Of a DNA stretch of 64,000 nt, positions 7,994 to 17,784 are shown in pieces; the first letter of the stretch is position 1; every line of letters begins with the position of its first letter. The DNA comes from JABDMH01 sp965223165 (GTDB taxonomy: Bacteria > Bacteroidota > Bacteroidia > Chitinophagales > Saprospiraceae). The DNA lies in the NCBI GenBank assembly GCA_965223165.1, contig CBDCVQ010000019.1, forward strand, positions 310,001 through 374,000, read 5' to 3'. The notes under the pieces were generated by a model. The model saw nothing but the letters and a program-made list of their open reading frames with translations, searched no databases and was not told the DNA's origin. The translations under genes and the position numbers were made by a program.

Positions 7994-10663
7994 TCAATCT
8001 GCTTCCTTGCCCACTTCACCTCCATAGAGCACATGTTCCTCATCGGCGCCCGACAGCAGGTAGGCCATTAAGTGCCTAATTTCCTCGGGATTGAGCCGGT
8101 TAAATAGCCCCGGAGGCATCGGTGACACAGGTGATGGACCCCGGTCCAAAATATCAGATTGAGCGATCTCCACCTTATGGGTAGTGGTGTAAGGATTGGG
8201 CATCAGTACCACCTTGTCATCATCCTCCGAAAATACTTTGCCTGCCATTTTTCGATCCTCCTTGAGGGTAAAGAGAGTAAATTCATACTGGTCGGAGATT
8301 TCATCGTTGGGACTAAAAATGGCGTTGATAATATCACCCCGCTTAAAGCGTGTATTTATTTGGGTGAGGTCCGGACCACTGCTACCTCCTTCGCCCTTCA
8401 TGCGGTGACAACTGGAACACAAGGCGGCCTCGTAGATGCGTTTGCCATCTGCCACCGTACCTTCATAATCCTCCAATCGATCCTTTAAGATCTGGCCGAT
8501 ATCGTACATATTATACGCCTGCCCGGGCCCCTCTGGCTGCGGCAAGCTGGCCAACAATTCGCCCGGTGAAAATACCCCGGATAATTCCTCGTAGTGCTCT
8601 CTCTCTTCGGTTGGCACATGTGACAATGCCGTTCGCCGGATGTTCTCCATAAATGCCTTAAAGCTCATGCCCCCTTTCGAAGCCAGCACGTCATAAAACC
8701 ATTGGAAATATTGCTCGCGGTTGTCGGCCGTCCAGCCGGTATCCGCATGACTCAAGATGGTGGCATAAAATATCGCCTCCGTTGGCGGCATATTTTCCCG
8801 CACTTCCTTGATCATGGGCCCATACTGCTCGCTACGGCTACTGACCTCTTCGCTCAGCATCTCAATGTCAAACGTGGTCCTTGATGAGGTGTGCTTTTCC
8901 AGCATCTGAATCAACTGGTCGGTGGCTTCGTCATCGTGCAGAAAGATCAAGAGCTGTGATAGCTCTCGATCGAGATCCATGTCCTTGGAGGGAAATAGGG
9001 CACGCAGCCGGGTCAGCAACGCCTCCCGGTCACTCGCCGCAGGCGGGCCCATGCGGATACAGACCAAAGCATAGGCCCTCAACAGATCGAGCTTTTGACT
9101 GTGGCTCAGCCCATTCCAGTCGATTCGTCCCAGGCGAGATAGTATGCTCGACTGTTGGGACGGCTGACCTGATCTAGCAAGGGCAATGGCTCCATGGATG
9201 GTCTTTACCGCATCTTGCTCTCGCATGAACCTTCCTTGCCAGGAGCGAGGAGACTGATGCTCCAGGACGGTTCGGGCCGCAAAACGGATGAAGCGGTCCG
9301 AGTGGTTCAGATGTTGCCATGCCAAGGTGATGGCCTGCCGGTTCGAGGGTTGATGGTACTGCTCCAACTCTTGGCGTAGAGCCCGCAGTGCCAGGGTTTC
9401 CTCCGTATCACTAGCGACGGCGGTGGTAGAATCCGTTCCCACGTATCGCAACCGATAAAAGTGGGACTCAAGATTGCGGCCTCCGGTGGCAAAATAAAGA
9501 TGCCCATCACTACCGGCGATCGCATCGGTGATCGGAAGTGGCACACCCGAGAAGAACTCCTCGATCGTGCCGGTGTAGGTACTTCCCTGGGGCTTCAGGT
9601 CTACGAAATACATGGTCCCAAAACTCCAATCGGACACCAGCAGCCCTTTCTGCCATTTAGCCGGCATCTTCAGCTGATCAGTCATGAGTATCGACGTCGG
9701 AGATCCCTGTCCGAGGTTGACCACCGCCGGCAGGTTATCCGGATAATACACCGGCCACTTGCCGGAGCCGGTCCGCCAGCCGTATTCACTGCCACTGGTC
9801 ACGTGACAGACCCGGATCGGCCGGTACCAGGGCATCCCAAAGTCCCACTCCATGTCTGCATCGAAGGTGAAGAGCTCGCCTTGCTCGTTGAAGGCAATAT
9901 CAAAGGGATTGCGGTATCCGGCAGAAATGATCTCCCATGATTCGCCCTGTGGGTCTGTACGGGCAATCCATCCGCCCGGCGCTTCGATGTCGTTGGCGTG
10001 ACCACGCGCGTCCAGGTAGGGAGGTAGGAGATTGTCTTCGTCCCAATGGGTGGGCACCCGGCTGTTGTCCAGGAGATCATCCGGGATCAGGGTGTGATTG
10101 CCAGCAATGAAGTACAGGTCCTCACCGCTAGGTCCCACCACCATGCTGTGTGGGCCATGCTCACCGGCCCCTTCTAATTGCAGTAGCATTTCCATCTTGT
10201 CTAGGCGATCATCGCCATCGGTATCCTGCAGTCGGTATACCCCGCTCCCAGCCGTGATGGTATCCGCCCACTCCCGATTGACGATGACATACAGACTATT
10301 GAACGCCCAAAGCAAACCATGGGCATAGCCAATGTCCAAGGTGACCGTATCCACCGAGGTCGAGTCGACCACCTGCCCCACAGGGGGGACGGGAAAACGA
10401 TAGATATCGCCTCGCTGATCACAAGCGAACATGATCCCCTTGGGTCCCTCGGCCAACGAGACCCAAGTACCCTGATCGTGATCGGAAGCGCTGTAGAGTT
10501 CCTCCAACTCAAAATCTGCGGGCAGTTCAAATTCGATGGGTTTATCTTCTTCCTCGACAGAGGATGACTGGCAGGCAAATAGCAATGCCAATGCTAGCAG
10601 GGGCGCTATGATCCGAAACAATAGGGGCAAAAGCTGGCTAGGTTTAGTCGCAATAGTACTCAC
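7994..10663 (-). CDS. PVC-type heme-binding dehydrogenase lipoprotein with C-terminal cytochrome c
   Basis: About 890 residues when started at GTG 10663, chosen because it places a compact signal peptide and lipobox (LLFAC) at the N-terminus; an upstream ATG at 10792 would add 43 residues that look untranslated. Domains in order are a beta-propeller of glucose/sorbosone-dehydrogenase type (about 50-430), HEAT-like helices (about 450-720), and a c-type heme domain with the binding motif CSSCH near residue 760 and a distal Met candidate in SPMPPGLFN. The C-terminus ends in a short tail after MAYLLSGADEE. Family knowledge points to an outer-membrane or periplasmic oxidoreductase that passes electrons to cytochromes; the substrate is unknown. 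It is the second member of this family in the window. Confidence 0.85.
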   Translation of the reverse strand: MSTIATKPSQLLPLLFRIIAPLLALALLFACQSSSVEEEDKPIEFELPADFELEELYSASDHDQGTWVSLAEGPKGIMFACDQRGDIYRFPVPPVGQVVDSTSVDTVTLDIGYAHGLLWAFNSLYVIVNREWADTITAGSGVYRLQDTDGDDRLDKMEMLLQLEGAGEHGPHSMVVGPSGEDLYFIAGNHTLIPDDLLDNSRVPTHWDEDNLLPPYLDARGHANDIEAPGGWIARTDPQGESWEIISAGYRNPFDIAFNEQGELFTFDADMEWDFGMPWYRPIRVCHVTSGSEYGWRTGSGKWPVYYPDNLPAVVNLGQGSPTSILMTDQLKMPAKWQKGLLVSDWSFGTMYFVDLKPQGSTYTGTIEEFFSGVPLPITDAIAGSDGHLYFATGGRNLESHFYRLRYVGTDSTTAVASDTEETLALRALRQELEQYHQPSNRQAITLAWQHLNHSDRFIRFAARTVLEHQSPRSWQGRFMREQDAVKTIHGAIALARSGQPSQQSSILSRLGRIDWNGLSHSQKLDLLRAYALVCIRMGPPAASDREALLTRLRALFPSKDMDLDRELSQLLIFLHDDEATDQLIQMLEKHTSSRTTFDIEMLSEEVSSRSEQYGPMIKEVRENMPPTEAIFYATILSHADTGWTADNREQYFQWFYDVLASKGGMSFKAFMENIRRTALSHVPTEEREHYEELSGVFSPGELLASLPQPEGPGQAYNMYDIGQILKDRLEDYEGTVADGKRIYEAALCSSCHRMKGEGGSSGPDLTQINTRFKRGDIINAIFSPNDEISDQYEFTLFTLKEDRKMAGKVFSEDDDKVVLMPNPYTTTHKVEIAQSDILDRGPSPVSPMPPGLFNRLNPEEIRHLMAYLLSGADEEHVLYGGEVGKEAD

Positions 10664-11314
10664 GAGACTAGATTTAAAGAAGGGTGAATGAAAAGATCCA
10701 CCTAAAATAGTGATCTCTCGCCATATGTCGCGGCGAGTGCAGTGCCACATCGTACGGTTGGGAGCCATGCCCCACCGCACGAGGTTGATCATTGGAAAGG
10801 ATGTTGATCGTGGAGCGGTGAAATCGTTGCAGATGCCGATGCACGTCCTTCGAAGATCCGACTCTCACAGCCTATTATGACGTTAGGCCGCGTGCGCCCC
10901 CGATAGGCACTTGGCGGGAACCTTCCATCCTGAGTACATCCAGATTCGACGTAGGGATTGTGCACAGATACACGCCATAGCGGTCGGGCAGAAAGCTCTT
11001 CGATGCACAATTTTGTCAGGGGCTGGAGACATTTTGATGCGGCGCCGACGTTTCATATTCAACATTCATTGCAAGAGCGGTGGCCACGTTGTTCCACTAG
11101 CTCGACTCCCGATGGGCTGACGGCATCGCTATTGCAAACGAACATGCACTGCTATGGAGCTACGCCCACCCACCTTGCTCATGCTTTTCCACGTGAAGGG
11201 CTCACTTGCGAGCGCCACTCCCCTTCTTCGATTATCCTCGCTCCACGGTTGTCTATTAAAAAAAAATTACCTCCAGGCAACCATTTACCCCTTTCTGTCG
11301 CACATAAGTTATAG
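10664..11314. other. Intergenic stretch without a recognisable gene
   Basis: About 650 bases separate the divergent dehydrogenase and sigma-factor genes. Short open frames exist on both strands, but none has a recognisable domain. A run of nine A residues near 11259-11267 lies upstream of the sigma-factor start, in a position suited to a promoter region. No clear TAnnTTTG-type Bacteroidota promoter was seen. Confidence 0.5.
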
Positions 11315-11857
11315 ATGGCTTTGAAAAGCACCTACGAAACCACTCGCGACGAAGTTCTATGGCAGGGCTGTCTGGAGGACGACCGGTACCTGCAACGATG
11401 CACTTATGACAAATACAAGAATTTCATGTTTACCCTAGCCTATCGCATTACCAATGATCGACATCTGGCTGCTGATGTCCTTCAGGAATCTTTCCTACTG
11501 GTTTTTCGAAACATAAAAAGTTATCGCGGGGAAGGTTCTTTTGGGGGTTGGATAAGAACGATTTTGGTGCGTACGGCCGTGAAGGCATGCCGAACCAAAT
11601 TTCGGTTTGAAGAATTGGGGGAAGACCCCCCGTATTTAGCCTCCGAAAGGTCAGACGAGACTTTGTCACATTTAGAACATGTGCTTCAGTCTCTCCCGAT
11701 CGGCTATCGGACCGTATTCACCCTCATAGAGATTGAGGGTTACAAACATTGGGAGGTGGCTGATTTGCTCGGCATCTCCACGAGTACCTCGAAAAGTCAA
11801 TTGCGGAAGGCGAAAATTCGATTACGCGAACTATTGAGTGATGAGTATTCGAGATAG
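11315..11857 (+). CDS. RNA polymerase ECF sigma-70 family sigma factor
   Basis: 180 residues. Region 2 occupies about residues 25-95 (ADVLQESFLLVFRNIKSY and the melting segment that follows, GGWIRTILVRTA), and region 4 about 120-178 (LQSLPIGYRTVFTLIEIEGY, then the helix-turn-helix EVADLLGISTSTSKSQLRKA). It is the first gene of a tight operon whose members overlap by 20 and 4 bases and then are spaced by 10. The immediate neighbour is a single-pass membrane protein that is the natural candidate anti-sigma factor. The target regulon is not visible, but autoregulation of this operon is typical for such pairs. Confidence 0.88.
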   Translation: MALKSTYETTRDEVLWQGCLEDDRYLQRCTYDKYKNFMFTLAYRITNDRHLAADVLQESFLLVFRNIKSYRGEGSFGGWIRTILVRTAVKACRTKFRFEELGEDPPYLASERSDETLSHLEHVLQSLPIGYRTVFTLIEIEGYKHWEVADLLGISTSTSKSQLRKAKIRLRELLSDEYSR

Positions 11858-12437
11858 GACGATCGGTGGAAATTGGTGGTGTCAGCTACCGGTCCATCAG
11901 GCTCCGGTAGCATGGGAGGACATTGAGGCGGAGTTGGATCTGACGTCTGATCGATTTGCGGACCTCCCCAAACATCGCCCGCCGGCCTTGGTCTGGGATG
12001 AAATTGCCAGTCACCTGGGTAGTCGAAAACTTAAGCACCGGCAGCGGCGAAAATGGCTGGCTGCCGCTGCCATTGGGCTCTTGCTTTTGGGCACTGTATG
12101 GATATGGCACCGGAGCAGCCCCACGAGCGACCTTGCTCAACAACTTCGGCACGAGATAGACATTTTGCCCGAGCATGCGCATCGAGCTTTCCTGGAGCAA
12201 GATATGGCCACCGAGGCCATCGATTCCTTCTGTCTCTTGGAGCCAGCGGTTTGCCAAGATGCATCCGTACAGCAACTGAAGGCGGACTTCGTCAAGCTCA
12301 CCCGGGCTAGGGATACACTACTTCATGTGATGACCCCATTTGATACGGGACATCAGCTACAGAAGAGACTGGCAAAAATCGAACTGGAAAGAGCTGATAT
12401 CATTCGCACTATGATGAACAAAATCCAAAATATATGA
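11838..12437 (+). CDS. Single-pass membrane protein, probable anti-sigma factor
   Basis: 199 residues from GTG 11838 (ATG at 11841 is equally possible); either start overlaps the sigma-factor gene by about 20 bases, which implies translational coupling. The cytoplasmic N-terminal 70 residues are followed by one transmembrane helix (about 72-90) preceded by a basic KHRQRRKW stop-transfer segment. The periplasmic part (about 95-199) is helical and charged. No zinc-binding HxxxCxxC motif is present, so it is not a ZAS-type anti-sigma factor. Assignment rests on topology and position, not on recognisable homology. Confidence 0.6.
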   Translation: MMSIRDRTIGGNWWCQLPVHQAPVAWEDIEAELDLTSDRFADLPKHRPPALVWDEIASHLGSRKLKHRQRRKWLAAAAIGLLLLGTVWIWHRSSPTSDLAQQLRHEIDILPEHAHRAFLEQDMATEAIDSFCLLEPAVCQDASVQQLKADFVKLTRARDTLLHVMTPFDTGHQLQKRLAKIELERADIIRTMMNKIQNI

Positions 12438-13333
12438 GGGCTCCAGCAAAGAAGGTGATCCTGGGTTTGTTGCTAGGATACGGGATCTTTTTAGGCCCGC
12501 TTAAGGCACAGAGCCGGCTCCACGTGGTGTCAAAGCAATCGACCCAAGAAATCCCCTACGAACGCAATATGATGCTGCAAGTCACTTGCGAGCGATCCGA
12601 GGTCTATGTCGACGTCTGGGAAAGACCCACCATTCAAATCGTTGCTGAGTTATCCGCCAAGCATCTCGACCAACGGGCTGCTGAAGCCGATCTCTCAAAA
12701 TTAAAGCACGAAGCCGCCGTCGTTGGAAAAAAGGCTTTCGTCAGAAATTATGTGGAGATCAAACGAGGCGAGGCTCCGCCCACTTCCAGCCTGCGCACTC
12801 GCTACCGGATTCTTTTGCCCAAGTTTTGCCCACTGAAGATCAAAAATAGCTTTGGACGAGTGGACATCCGAGGGGCGGCAAAAATCGTGGAGATCGAGGC
12901 TGAATTTTCCAATGTCCATCTGCAGGATGTGGGGGGAGATATCAGCGTACGGTCAAAGTTTGGGGAGTTCGCTGCAGAGGCCATCGCCGGGGACTTAATT
13001 GTGCGCTCCAACCGCACCGATATTTCCGTCGCCAAAATCGAGGGACGATGCCGCATCGAAGCCTCCGTGGCCCGGATCAGCATCACTGCGGACTCCGACC
13101 ATTACACCCTTGACATTGAGGCCGATAAATCCGAAGTGACCTTGGCGGGAAAAGACCTTGATTTGATTTCGTATGATCTCAAAACCCGAGCTGGTACGAT
13201 TCTCTTGGTGCATCCTCAGACGCTGCAATACGTGGCTAAGGACACAGATATGGAGCACGTGCGCCGACGCTACCCAAACGACGACTCCAGCATTAGGGTT
13301 GATCTAACGTACGGGAATATTCACATTCTTTGA
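12434..13333 (+). CDS. Exported DUF4097-like beta-repeat protein
   Basis: 299 residues. A signal peptide (about 1-25, ending in KAQS) is followed by repeating short beta strands such as VDIRGAAKIVEIEAEF and GDISVRSKFGEF, which are typical of the DUF4097/GIN-type adhesin-like beta-solenoid fold. The start ATG overlaps the stop of the upstream gene (ATGA), so it belongs to the sigma-factor operon. Family members are usually linked to envelope-associated regulatory operons; a direct biochemical activity is not known. It probably sits in the periplasm or on the outer membrane. Confidence 0.6.
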   Translation: MRAPAKKVILGLLLGYGIFLGPLKAQSRLHVVSKQSTQEIPYERNMMLQVTCERSEVYVDVWERPTIQIVAELSAKHLDQRAAEADLSKLKHEAAVVGKKAFVRNYVEIKRGEAPPTSSLRTRYRILLPKFCPLKIKNSFGRVDIRGAAKIVEIEAEFSNVHLQDVGGDISVRSKFGEFAAEAIAGDLIVRSNRTDISVAKIEGRCRIEASVARISITADSDHYTLDIEADKSEVTLAGKDLDLISYDLKTRAGTILLVHPQTLQYVAKDTDMEHVRRRYPNDDSSIRVDLTYGNIHIL

Positions 13334-13343
13334 ACTGCTGCCC

Positions 13344-14534
13344 ATGCTTATCCGAAACCATCTATTGATTTTGCTCCTGATCGCGGGGGGAGGTCTATTC
13401 GCTCAGCCAGACACTGCCGCAGAATACACCCAAGATTTCGCGGATGAAGACAGTGTCATATTTGTACATCCTATGGATTATGCTTTTATGATGCATGAGG
13501 AGACCAAGTGGAGCGCTAGTTTTCTCCAATCTGCCACCGAGGAGGACCTGTTTAGTCAGAACAAGGTAATATCGCAATTGCCGATGGTTGAATTGCAACA
13601 CAAAGTCACGCCCTGGTTATCCCTGAATCTCGGTCTTACGACTAGAGAAAATCCAGATTGGACGGCCGGTATTCGCTGGTACCCTTTTAAACTGAAGCGA
13701 ACGGCCAGACTGCGATCGAGGAACAACCTTTCTGGCAATTACCTGCAGGTCCTCTATCGGACGCACAAAAACAAACAACATGAACCAGCCAGCTATGACG
13801 TTTGGGGTATTCGAGTGGGTTGGCAGCGGCGGTTTCTGGGGCATGGCCTGATAGATGTATCGATCGAGGGAGGCTGGCGATCGAGCAATGCTTATCAAGC
13901 TAAGCACTTTGGTTTCGGTACCAACGTTCGACTGGGCCTGGGTGTCTTCCATGCTTCGAAGCCATTTCCAGCAGATCAGATATGTGGCGTCTTCAAGTGC
14001 TACGAGCAGATCAACAGTCTACTAAAGATCAACCTGGCTCGGCTGGTTAATGCAAGACTCCTTGGACCGTCTACTTTCTTGTCCACCGGCACGAATATAT
14101 CTTACGAGAAATGGCTGTCTGGGCCCTTGTCCTTGAACGTCGCTCTTGTTGTGGGACTCACAAGGCAAAACTTTACGTCTTGGACCGATCATGGTAATCA
14201 CGTGGCTGTGGCGCTAGAAGGCCGGTATTATCTAGGGCAAAAAAGGCGATTGATGCTTGGTAGAAGTCATGGGAAGCTGTCAGGCCCCTACCTGGCACTG
14301 GAAACCAGGTACACCCGCGCGCGTCAGACGCACCATTCCATAAGAGTCCGCGACACAGGAGCTGCTTCAGCCATTTTGCTGGGGATACAGAGCGTGCTAT
14401 CCAATAATTTCTACTTCGATTTACGATTGGGCGCTAGGCTCTACTGGTGGCACAGGTTCACATACGGTGGCAAGCGACTTAGCGTGGAAGAGTGGAAGAT
14501 GCCCCTGGAATTGCGCATCGGCTACTCCTTTTAG
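13344..14534 (+). CDS. Predicted outer-membrane beta-barrel protein
   Basis: 396 residues. An N-terminal signal peptide ends near LFAQPD (about residue 20). The rest alternates amphipathic strands such as WLSLNLGLTTRENP, GIRVGWQRRFLGHG and YFDLRLGARLYWWHRF, and the protein terminates in ELRIGYSF, a C-terminal Phe typical of BAM-assembled barrels. It begins 10 bases after the DUF4097-like gene and closes the sigma-factor operon. There are no TonB box or plug features, so it is more likely a structural or pore protein than a receptor. Function otherwise unknown. Confidence 0.6.
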   Translation: MLIRNHLLILLLIAGGGLFAQPDTAAEYTQDFADEDSVIFVHPMDYAFMMHEETKWSASFLQSATEEDLFSQNKVISQLPMVELQHKVTPWLSLNLGLTTRENPDWTAGIRWYPFKLKRTARLRSRNNLSGNYLQVLYRTHKNKQHEPASYDVWGIRVGWQRRFLGHGLIDVSIEGGWRSSNAYQAKHFGFGTNVRLGLGVFHASKPFPADQICGVFKCYEQINSLLKINLARLVNARLLGPSTFLSTGTNISYEKWLSGPLSLNVALVVGLTRQNFTSWTDHGNHVAVALEGRYYLGQKRRLMLGRSHGKLSGPYLALETRYTRARQTHHSIRVRDTGAASAILLGIQSVLSNNFYFDLRLGARLYWWHRFTYGGKRLSVEEWKMPLELRIGYSF

Positions 14535-14758
14535 GCGGTCGAAGGTAGAAGGCTGTTGAAATACGGATGCTCATTTGCTCGCGTTGCTCTTTTGCCCACA
14601 TACAGCGTGCAAATCCTGAGAAGAGCTTCGGGGAATGCCTGTTGCTTACGCCTTGCCTGCTTACAAATAGCGTTGCAGTTGCATCGCATTCGGTCATGCA
14701 CGCGCCACTAACTAGCGTCTGATATCCTTATCTTATCTCTCCAAAATCAGTTTTTTGG

Positions 14759-16225
14759 ATGTCGGAATATGCTATCCTTAGGGCACTTGCCTGGCTATCG
14801 GTACTCACCCTGACTGCCTGCCAGGAAGGCCACGTGGCAGACAATGACGACGACGCTGCGCCTAATATCCTATTTATCGCCGTAGATGACCTACGACCAG
14901 AGTTGCGTTGCTACGGGCAGGATCTGATCCAAAGTCCCCACATAGATCGGTTGGCAGCGGCCAGCACGCTGTTCACTCGCGCCTATTGCAACGTGCCCGT
15001 CTGCGGTGCGTCCAGGGCCAGTCTGATGACAGGCATTCATCCCAATCGCCACCGATTCCTGAACTACTACACTCGCACGTCAGAGGACACTCCCGAGGCT
15101 ACCACCCTAGCCGAGCACTTCAAGAGACATAATTATCATACGGTGAGCTTAGGTAAGGTGCTGCACGATCGGGACGACGCACCGCAGAGCTGGTCTGAGC
15201 CTGCCTGGCGGCCCGATCAGTCCCCTGGTCCTACGGGCAGACCCAACTGGCGCAACTACTTACTCTCCGAAAATCTGGCCATCGCTGCCGAAAATGAGGA
15301 CGGTCGCGGTCCCGCTTGGGAACGAGCGGCAGTGCATGATACGGCTTACTTCGATGGCAAGATCGCTCAGCGGGCCGTGGAGCAGCTTCACTCCTTTAGG
15401 GACCTGGACCAACCCTTCTTCCTTGCGGTGGGATTTCTCAAGCCGCACCTGCCCTTCAATGCTCCCGCCAAATATTTTGACCTCTATGACCCCGCCGAGC
15501 TGCCCCTTGCGACCAACGCTTTTATGCCACAAGGAGCTCCCGAGCAAGCCTGGCACAACTCCGGCGAGCTGCGAAACTATGCGCAAGTGCCGAGTGAGCG
15601 GGTACTCCCGGACGCCTACGCTCGGCGCTTGGTGCACGGGTACTATGCCTGCGTCAGCTACACCGATGCCCTCATTGGGTGGCTTCTGGATGCCCTGGAG
15701 GAAACCGGCCAAGCCAGCAATACGATCATCGTGCTCTGGGGCGACCACGGTTGGAGTTTGGGTGAACACACGCTCTGGTGCAAACACTCCTGCTTTCATA
15801 ATGCGCTCCGGGTGCCGCTGATCATCCATGACCCCGCCAAGCCGGTTGGTCAGCAGTCTAGTGCTTTGGCCTCGCTGCTCGATCTATATCCTACGCTCTG
15901 CGATCTGGCCGCCTTGCCTACCCCGGCGCACGTCCAAGGTCGAAGCTTGGCACCCATTCTTGCCGACCCTGACAGCTCCGTGCAACAGGAGATCTTTTGT
16001 CGGTGGAAGCGTGGCGAGTCTATACAAACAGATCAATACCTCTATACCCGATATCATGATGCGCAGGGTCAACCAGTGGCAGAGATGCTGTACGATCACC
16101 GCACAGATCCAGCGGAGAACAGTAATGTGGCAGGGGAATCGGCTTACGTCGAAGTCCGGGATAGGTTGAGGAGCCAATTGGAGGAGCATGTTCACATGGT
16201 GAATGGTGAGGAAGGGGATCTTTGA
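14759..16225 (+). CDS. Sulfatase lipoprotein, iduronate-2-sulfatase-like
   Basis: 488 residues. The lipobox LTAC gives a lipidated Cys21. The alkaline-phosphatase-like sulfatase fold is marked by NILFIAVDDLRP (metal-binding Asp43/Asp44), the formylglycine signature C82-G-A-S-R86 and the second metal site LWGDHGWSLGEH near 329. The internal motif KPHLPFNAPAKYFDLYDP resembles the S1_7 iduronate-2-sulfatase group. Cys82 must be oxidised to formylglycine by a maturase that is not in this window. It stands alone in front of a 1.4-kb repeat array. Removal of sulfate from a polysaccharide is expected; the exact glycan is unknown. Confidence 0.85.
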   Translation: MSEYAILRALAWLSVLTLTACQEGHVADNDDDAAPNILFIAVDDLRPELRCYGQDLIQSPHIDRLAAASTLFTRAYCNVPVCGASRASLMTGIHPNRHRFLNYYTRTSEDTPEATTLAEHFKRHNYHTVSLGKVLHDRDDAPQSWSEPAWRPDQSPGPTGRPNWRNYLLSENLAIAAENEDGRGPAWERAAVHDTAYFDGKIAQRAVEQLHSFRDLDQPFFLAVGFLKPHLPFNAPAKYFDLYDPAELPLATNAFMPQGAPEQAWHNSGELRNYAQVPSERVLPDAYARRLVHGYYACVSYTDALIGWLLDALEETGQASNTIIVLWGDHGWSLGEHTLWCKHSCFHNALRVPLIIHDPAKPVGQQSSALASLLDLYPTLCDLAALPTPAHVQGRSLAPILADPDSSVQQEIFCRWKRGESIQTDQYLYTRYHDAQGQPVAEMLYDHRTDPAENSNVAGESAYVEVRDRLRSQLEEHVHMVNGEEGDL

Positions 16226-16243
16226 AGTTTAGGGAGGGTTGAT

Positions 16244-17640
16244 TAACCGCTAATTAACCCTTAGTTCTAATAAACACGAGGGTTGAGGTCCTCAAATTTG
16301 TGCTGAAAACGCGTGGCCGATTTGCTCAGGTCAAGCACTGCCTCACTAACCGTTAATTGACCCTTAGTGCCAATAAACACGGGGGTTGAAGTCCTCAGAT
16401 TTGTCCTGAAAACGCGTGGCCGATTTGCTCAGGTCAAGCACTGCCTCATTAACCGTTAATTGACCCTTAGTGCCAATAAACCGGGGGTTGAGGTCCTCAG
16501 ATTTGTGCTGAAAACGCCTGGCCGATTTGCTCAGGTCAAGTCACTGCCTCACTAACCGTTAATTGACCCTTAGTGCCAATAAACACGGGGGGTGAGGTCC
16601 TCAGATTTGGGCTGAAAACGCGTGGCCGATTTGCTCAGGTCAAGTCACTGCCCCATTAACCGTTAATTGACCCTTAGTGCCAATAAACACGGGGGTTGAA
16701 GTCCTCAGATCTGGGCTGAAAACGCCCGGCCGATTTGCTCAGGTCAAGTCACTGCCTCACAAACCGTTAATTGACCCTTAGTGCCAATAAACACTGGGGG
16801 TGAGGTCTCAGATTTGTCCTGAATACGCCTGGCCGATTTGCTCATGTCAAGTCACTGCCTCACTAACCGTTAATTGACCCTTAGTGCCAATAAGCACGGG
16901 GGGTGAGGTCCTCAGATTTGGGCTGAAAATGGCAACCGGGTTAGCTCCATGCAAACCGGTGCCCTCATTAACCGTTAGTTGACCCTTAGTGCCAATAAAC
17001 ACGGGGGGTGAAGTCCTCAGATTTGTCCTGAAAATGGCAACCGGGTTAGCTCCATGCAAACCGGTGCCCTCACTAACCGTTAATTGACCCTTAGTGCCAA
17101 TAAACACGGGGGGTGAGGTCTCAGATTTGTGCTGAAAATGCGTGGCCGATTTGCTCAGGTCAAGTCACTGCCTCACTAACCGTTAATTGACCCTTAGTGC
17201 CAATAAACACGGGGGGTGAGGTCTCAGATTTGGGCTGAAAATGCGTGGCCGATTTGCTCAGGTCAAGTCACTGCCTCACTAACCGTTAATTGACCCTTAG
17301 TGCCACTAAACACGGGGGGTGAGGTCTCAGATTTGGGCTGAAAATGCGTGGCCGATTTGCTCAGGTCAAGTCACTGCCTCACTAACCGTTAATTGACCCT
17401 TAGTGCCAATAAACACGGGGGTTGAAGTCCTCAGATTTGTCCTGAATACGCGTGGCCGATTTGCTCAGGTCAAGTCACTGCCTCACTAACCGTTAATTGA
17501 CCCTTAGTGCCAATAAACACGGGGGGTGAGGTCCTCAGATTTGTGCTGAAAATGGCAACCGGGTTAGCTCCATGCAAACCGGTGCCCTCATTAACCGTTA
17601 GTTGACCTTTAGTTCTAATAAACACGGGGGTTGAAGCCGT
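16244..17640. repeat. Tandem array of about 14 units of 103-105 bp with two alternative modules
   Basis: Units begin at 16244, 16347, 16450, 16553, 16657, 16761, 16864, 16969, 17074, 17177, 17280, 17383, 17487 and 17592; the last is partial. Each has a constant half of about 60 bases starting TAACCGTTAATTGACCC and continuing through CCAATAAACACGGGGG and the near-palindrome TGAGGTCCTCA. This is followed by one of two about 40-base modules: A (ending GCTCAGGTCAAGTCACTGCC) or B (containing ACCGGGTTAGCTCCATGC). B occurs in the units starting at 16864, 16969 and 17487 and always makes a 105-base unit; A makes 103-104. The outermost units share TTAGTTCTAATAAAC where the inner ones have TTAGTGCCAATAAAC. 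The mixed period breaks every reading frame, so the array is non-coding. From 17641 to 17784 nothing further is seen. Confidence 0.9.
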
Positions 17641-17784
17641 TGTGCTCCAAACATCACCAGGAAATCGGCCCACATCCACTATTCTCCAATGGTTATACTT
17701 TAACAATAACTGGGAATTGCCTACATTACTGCCGACCCGCTCCAATACCAGCACAAACCCTCAGCCACCTGTCAACCATCTACT

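Noticed and set aside
10793..11314. Small frames on both strands upstream of the sigma-factor gene
   Set aside because: Their translations are Arg/Cys/Pro-rich without recognisable domains and are typical of non-coding sequence.
16244..17640. Possible CRISPR array
   Set aside because: Repeat halves are far too long, the alternating parts are two recurring modules rather than unique spacers, and no cas genes are present.
16847..17754. Minus-strand open frames across the repeat array encoding repeated FIGTKGQLTV-like peptides
   Set aside because: Only the 105-bp units keep the frame; the 103- and 104-bp units break it, so the frames are by-products of the repeat.
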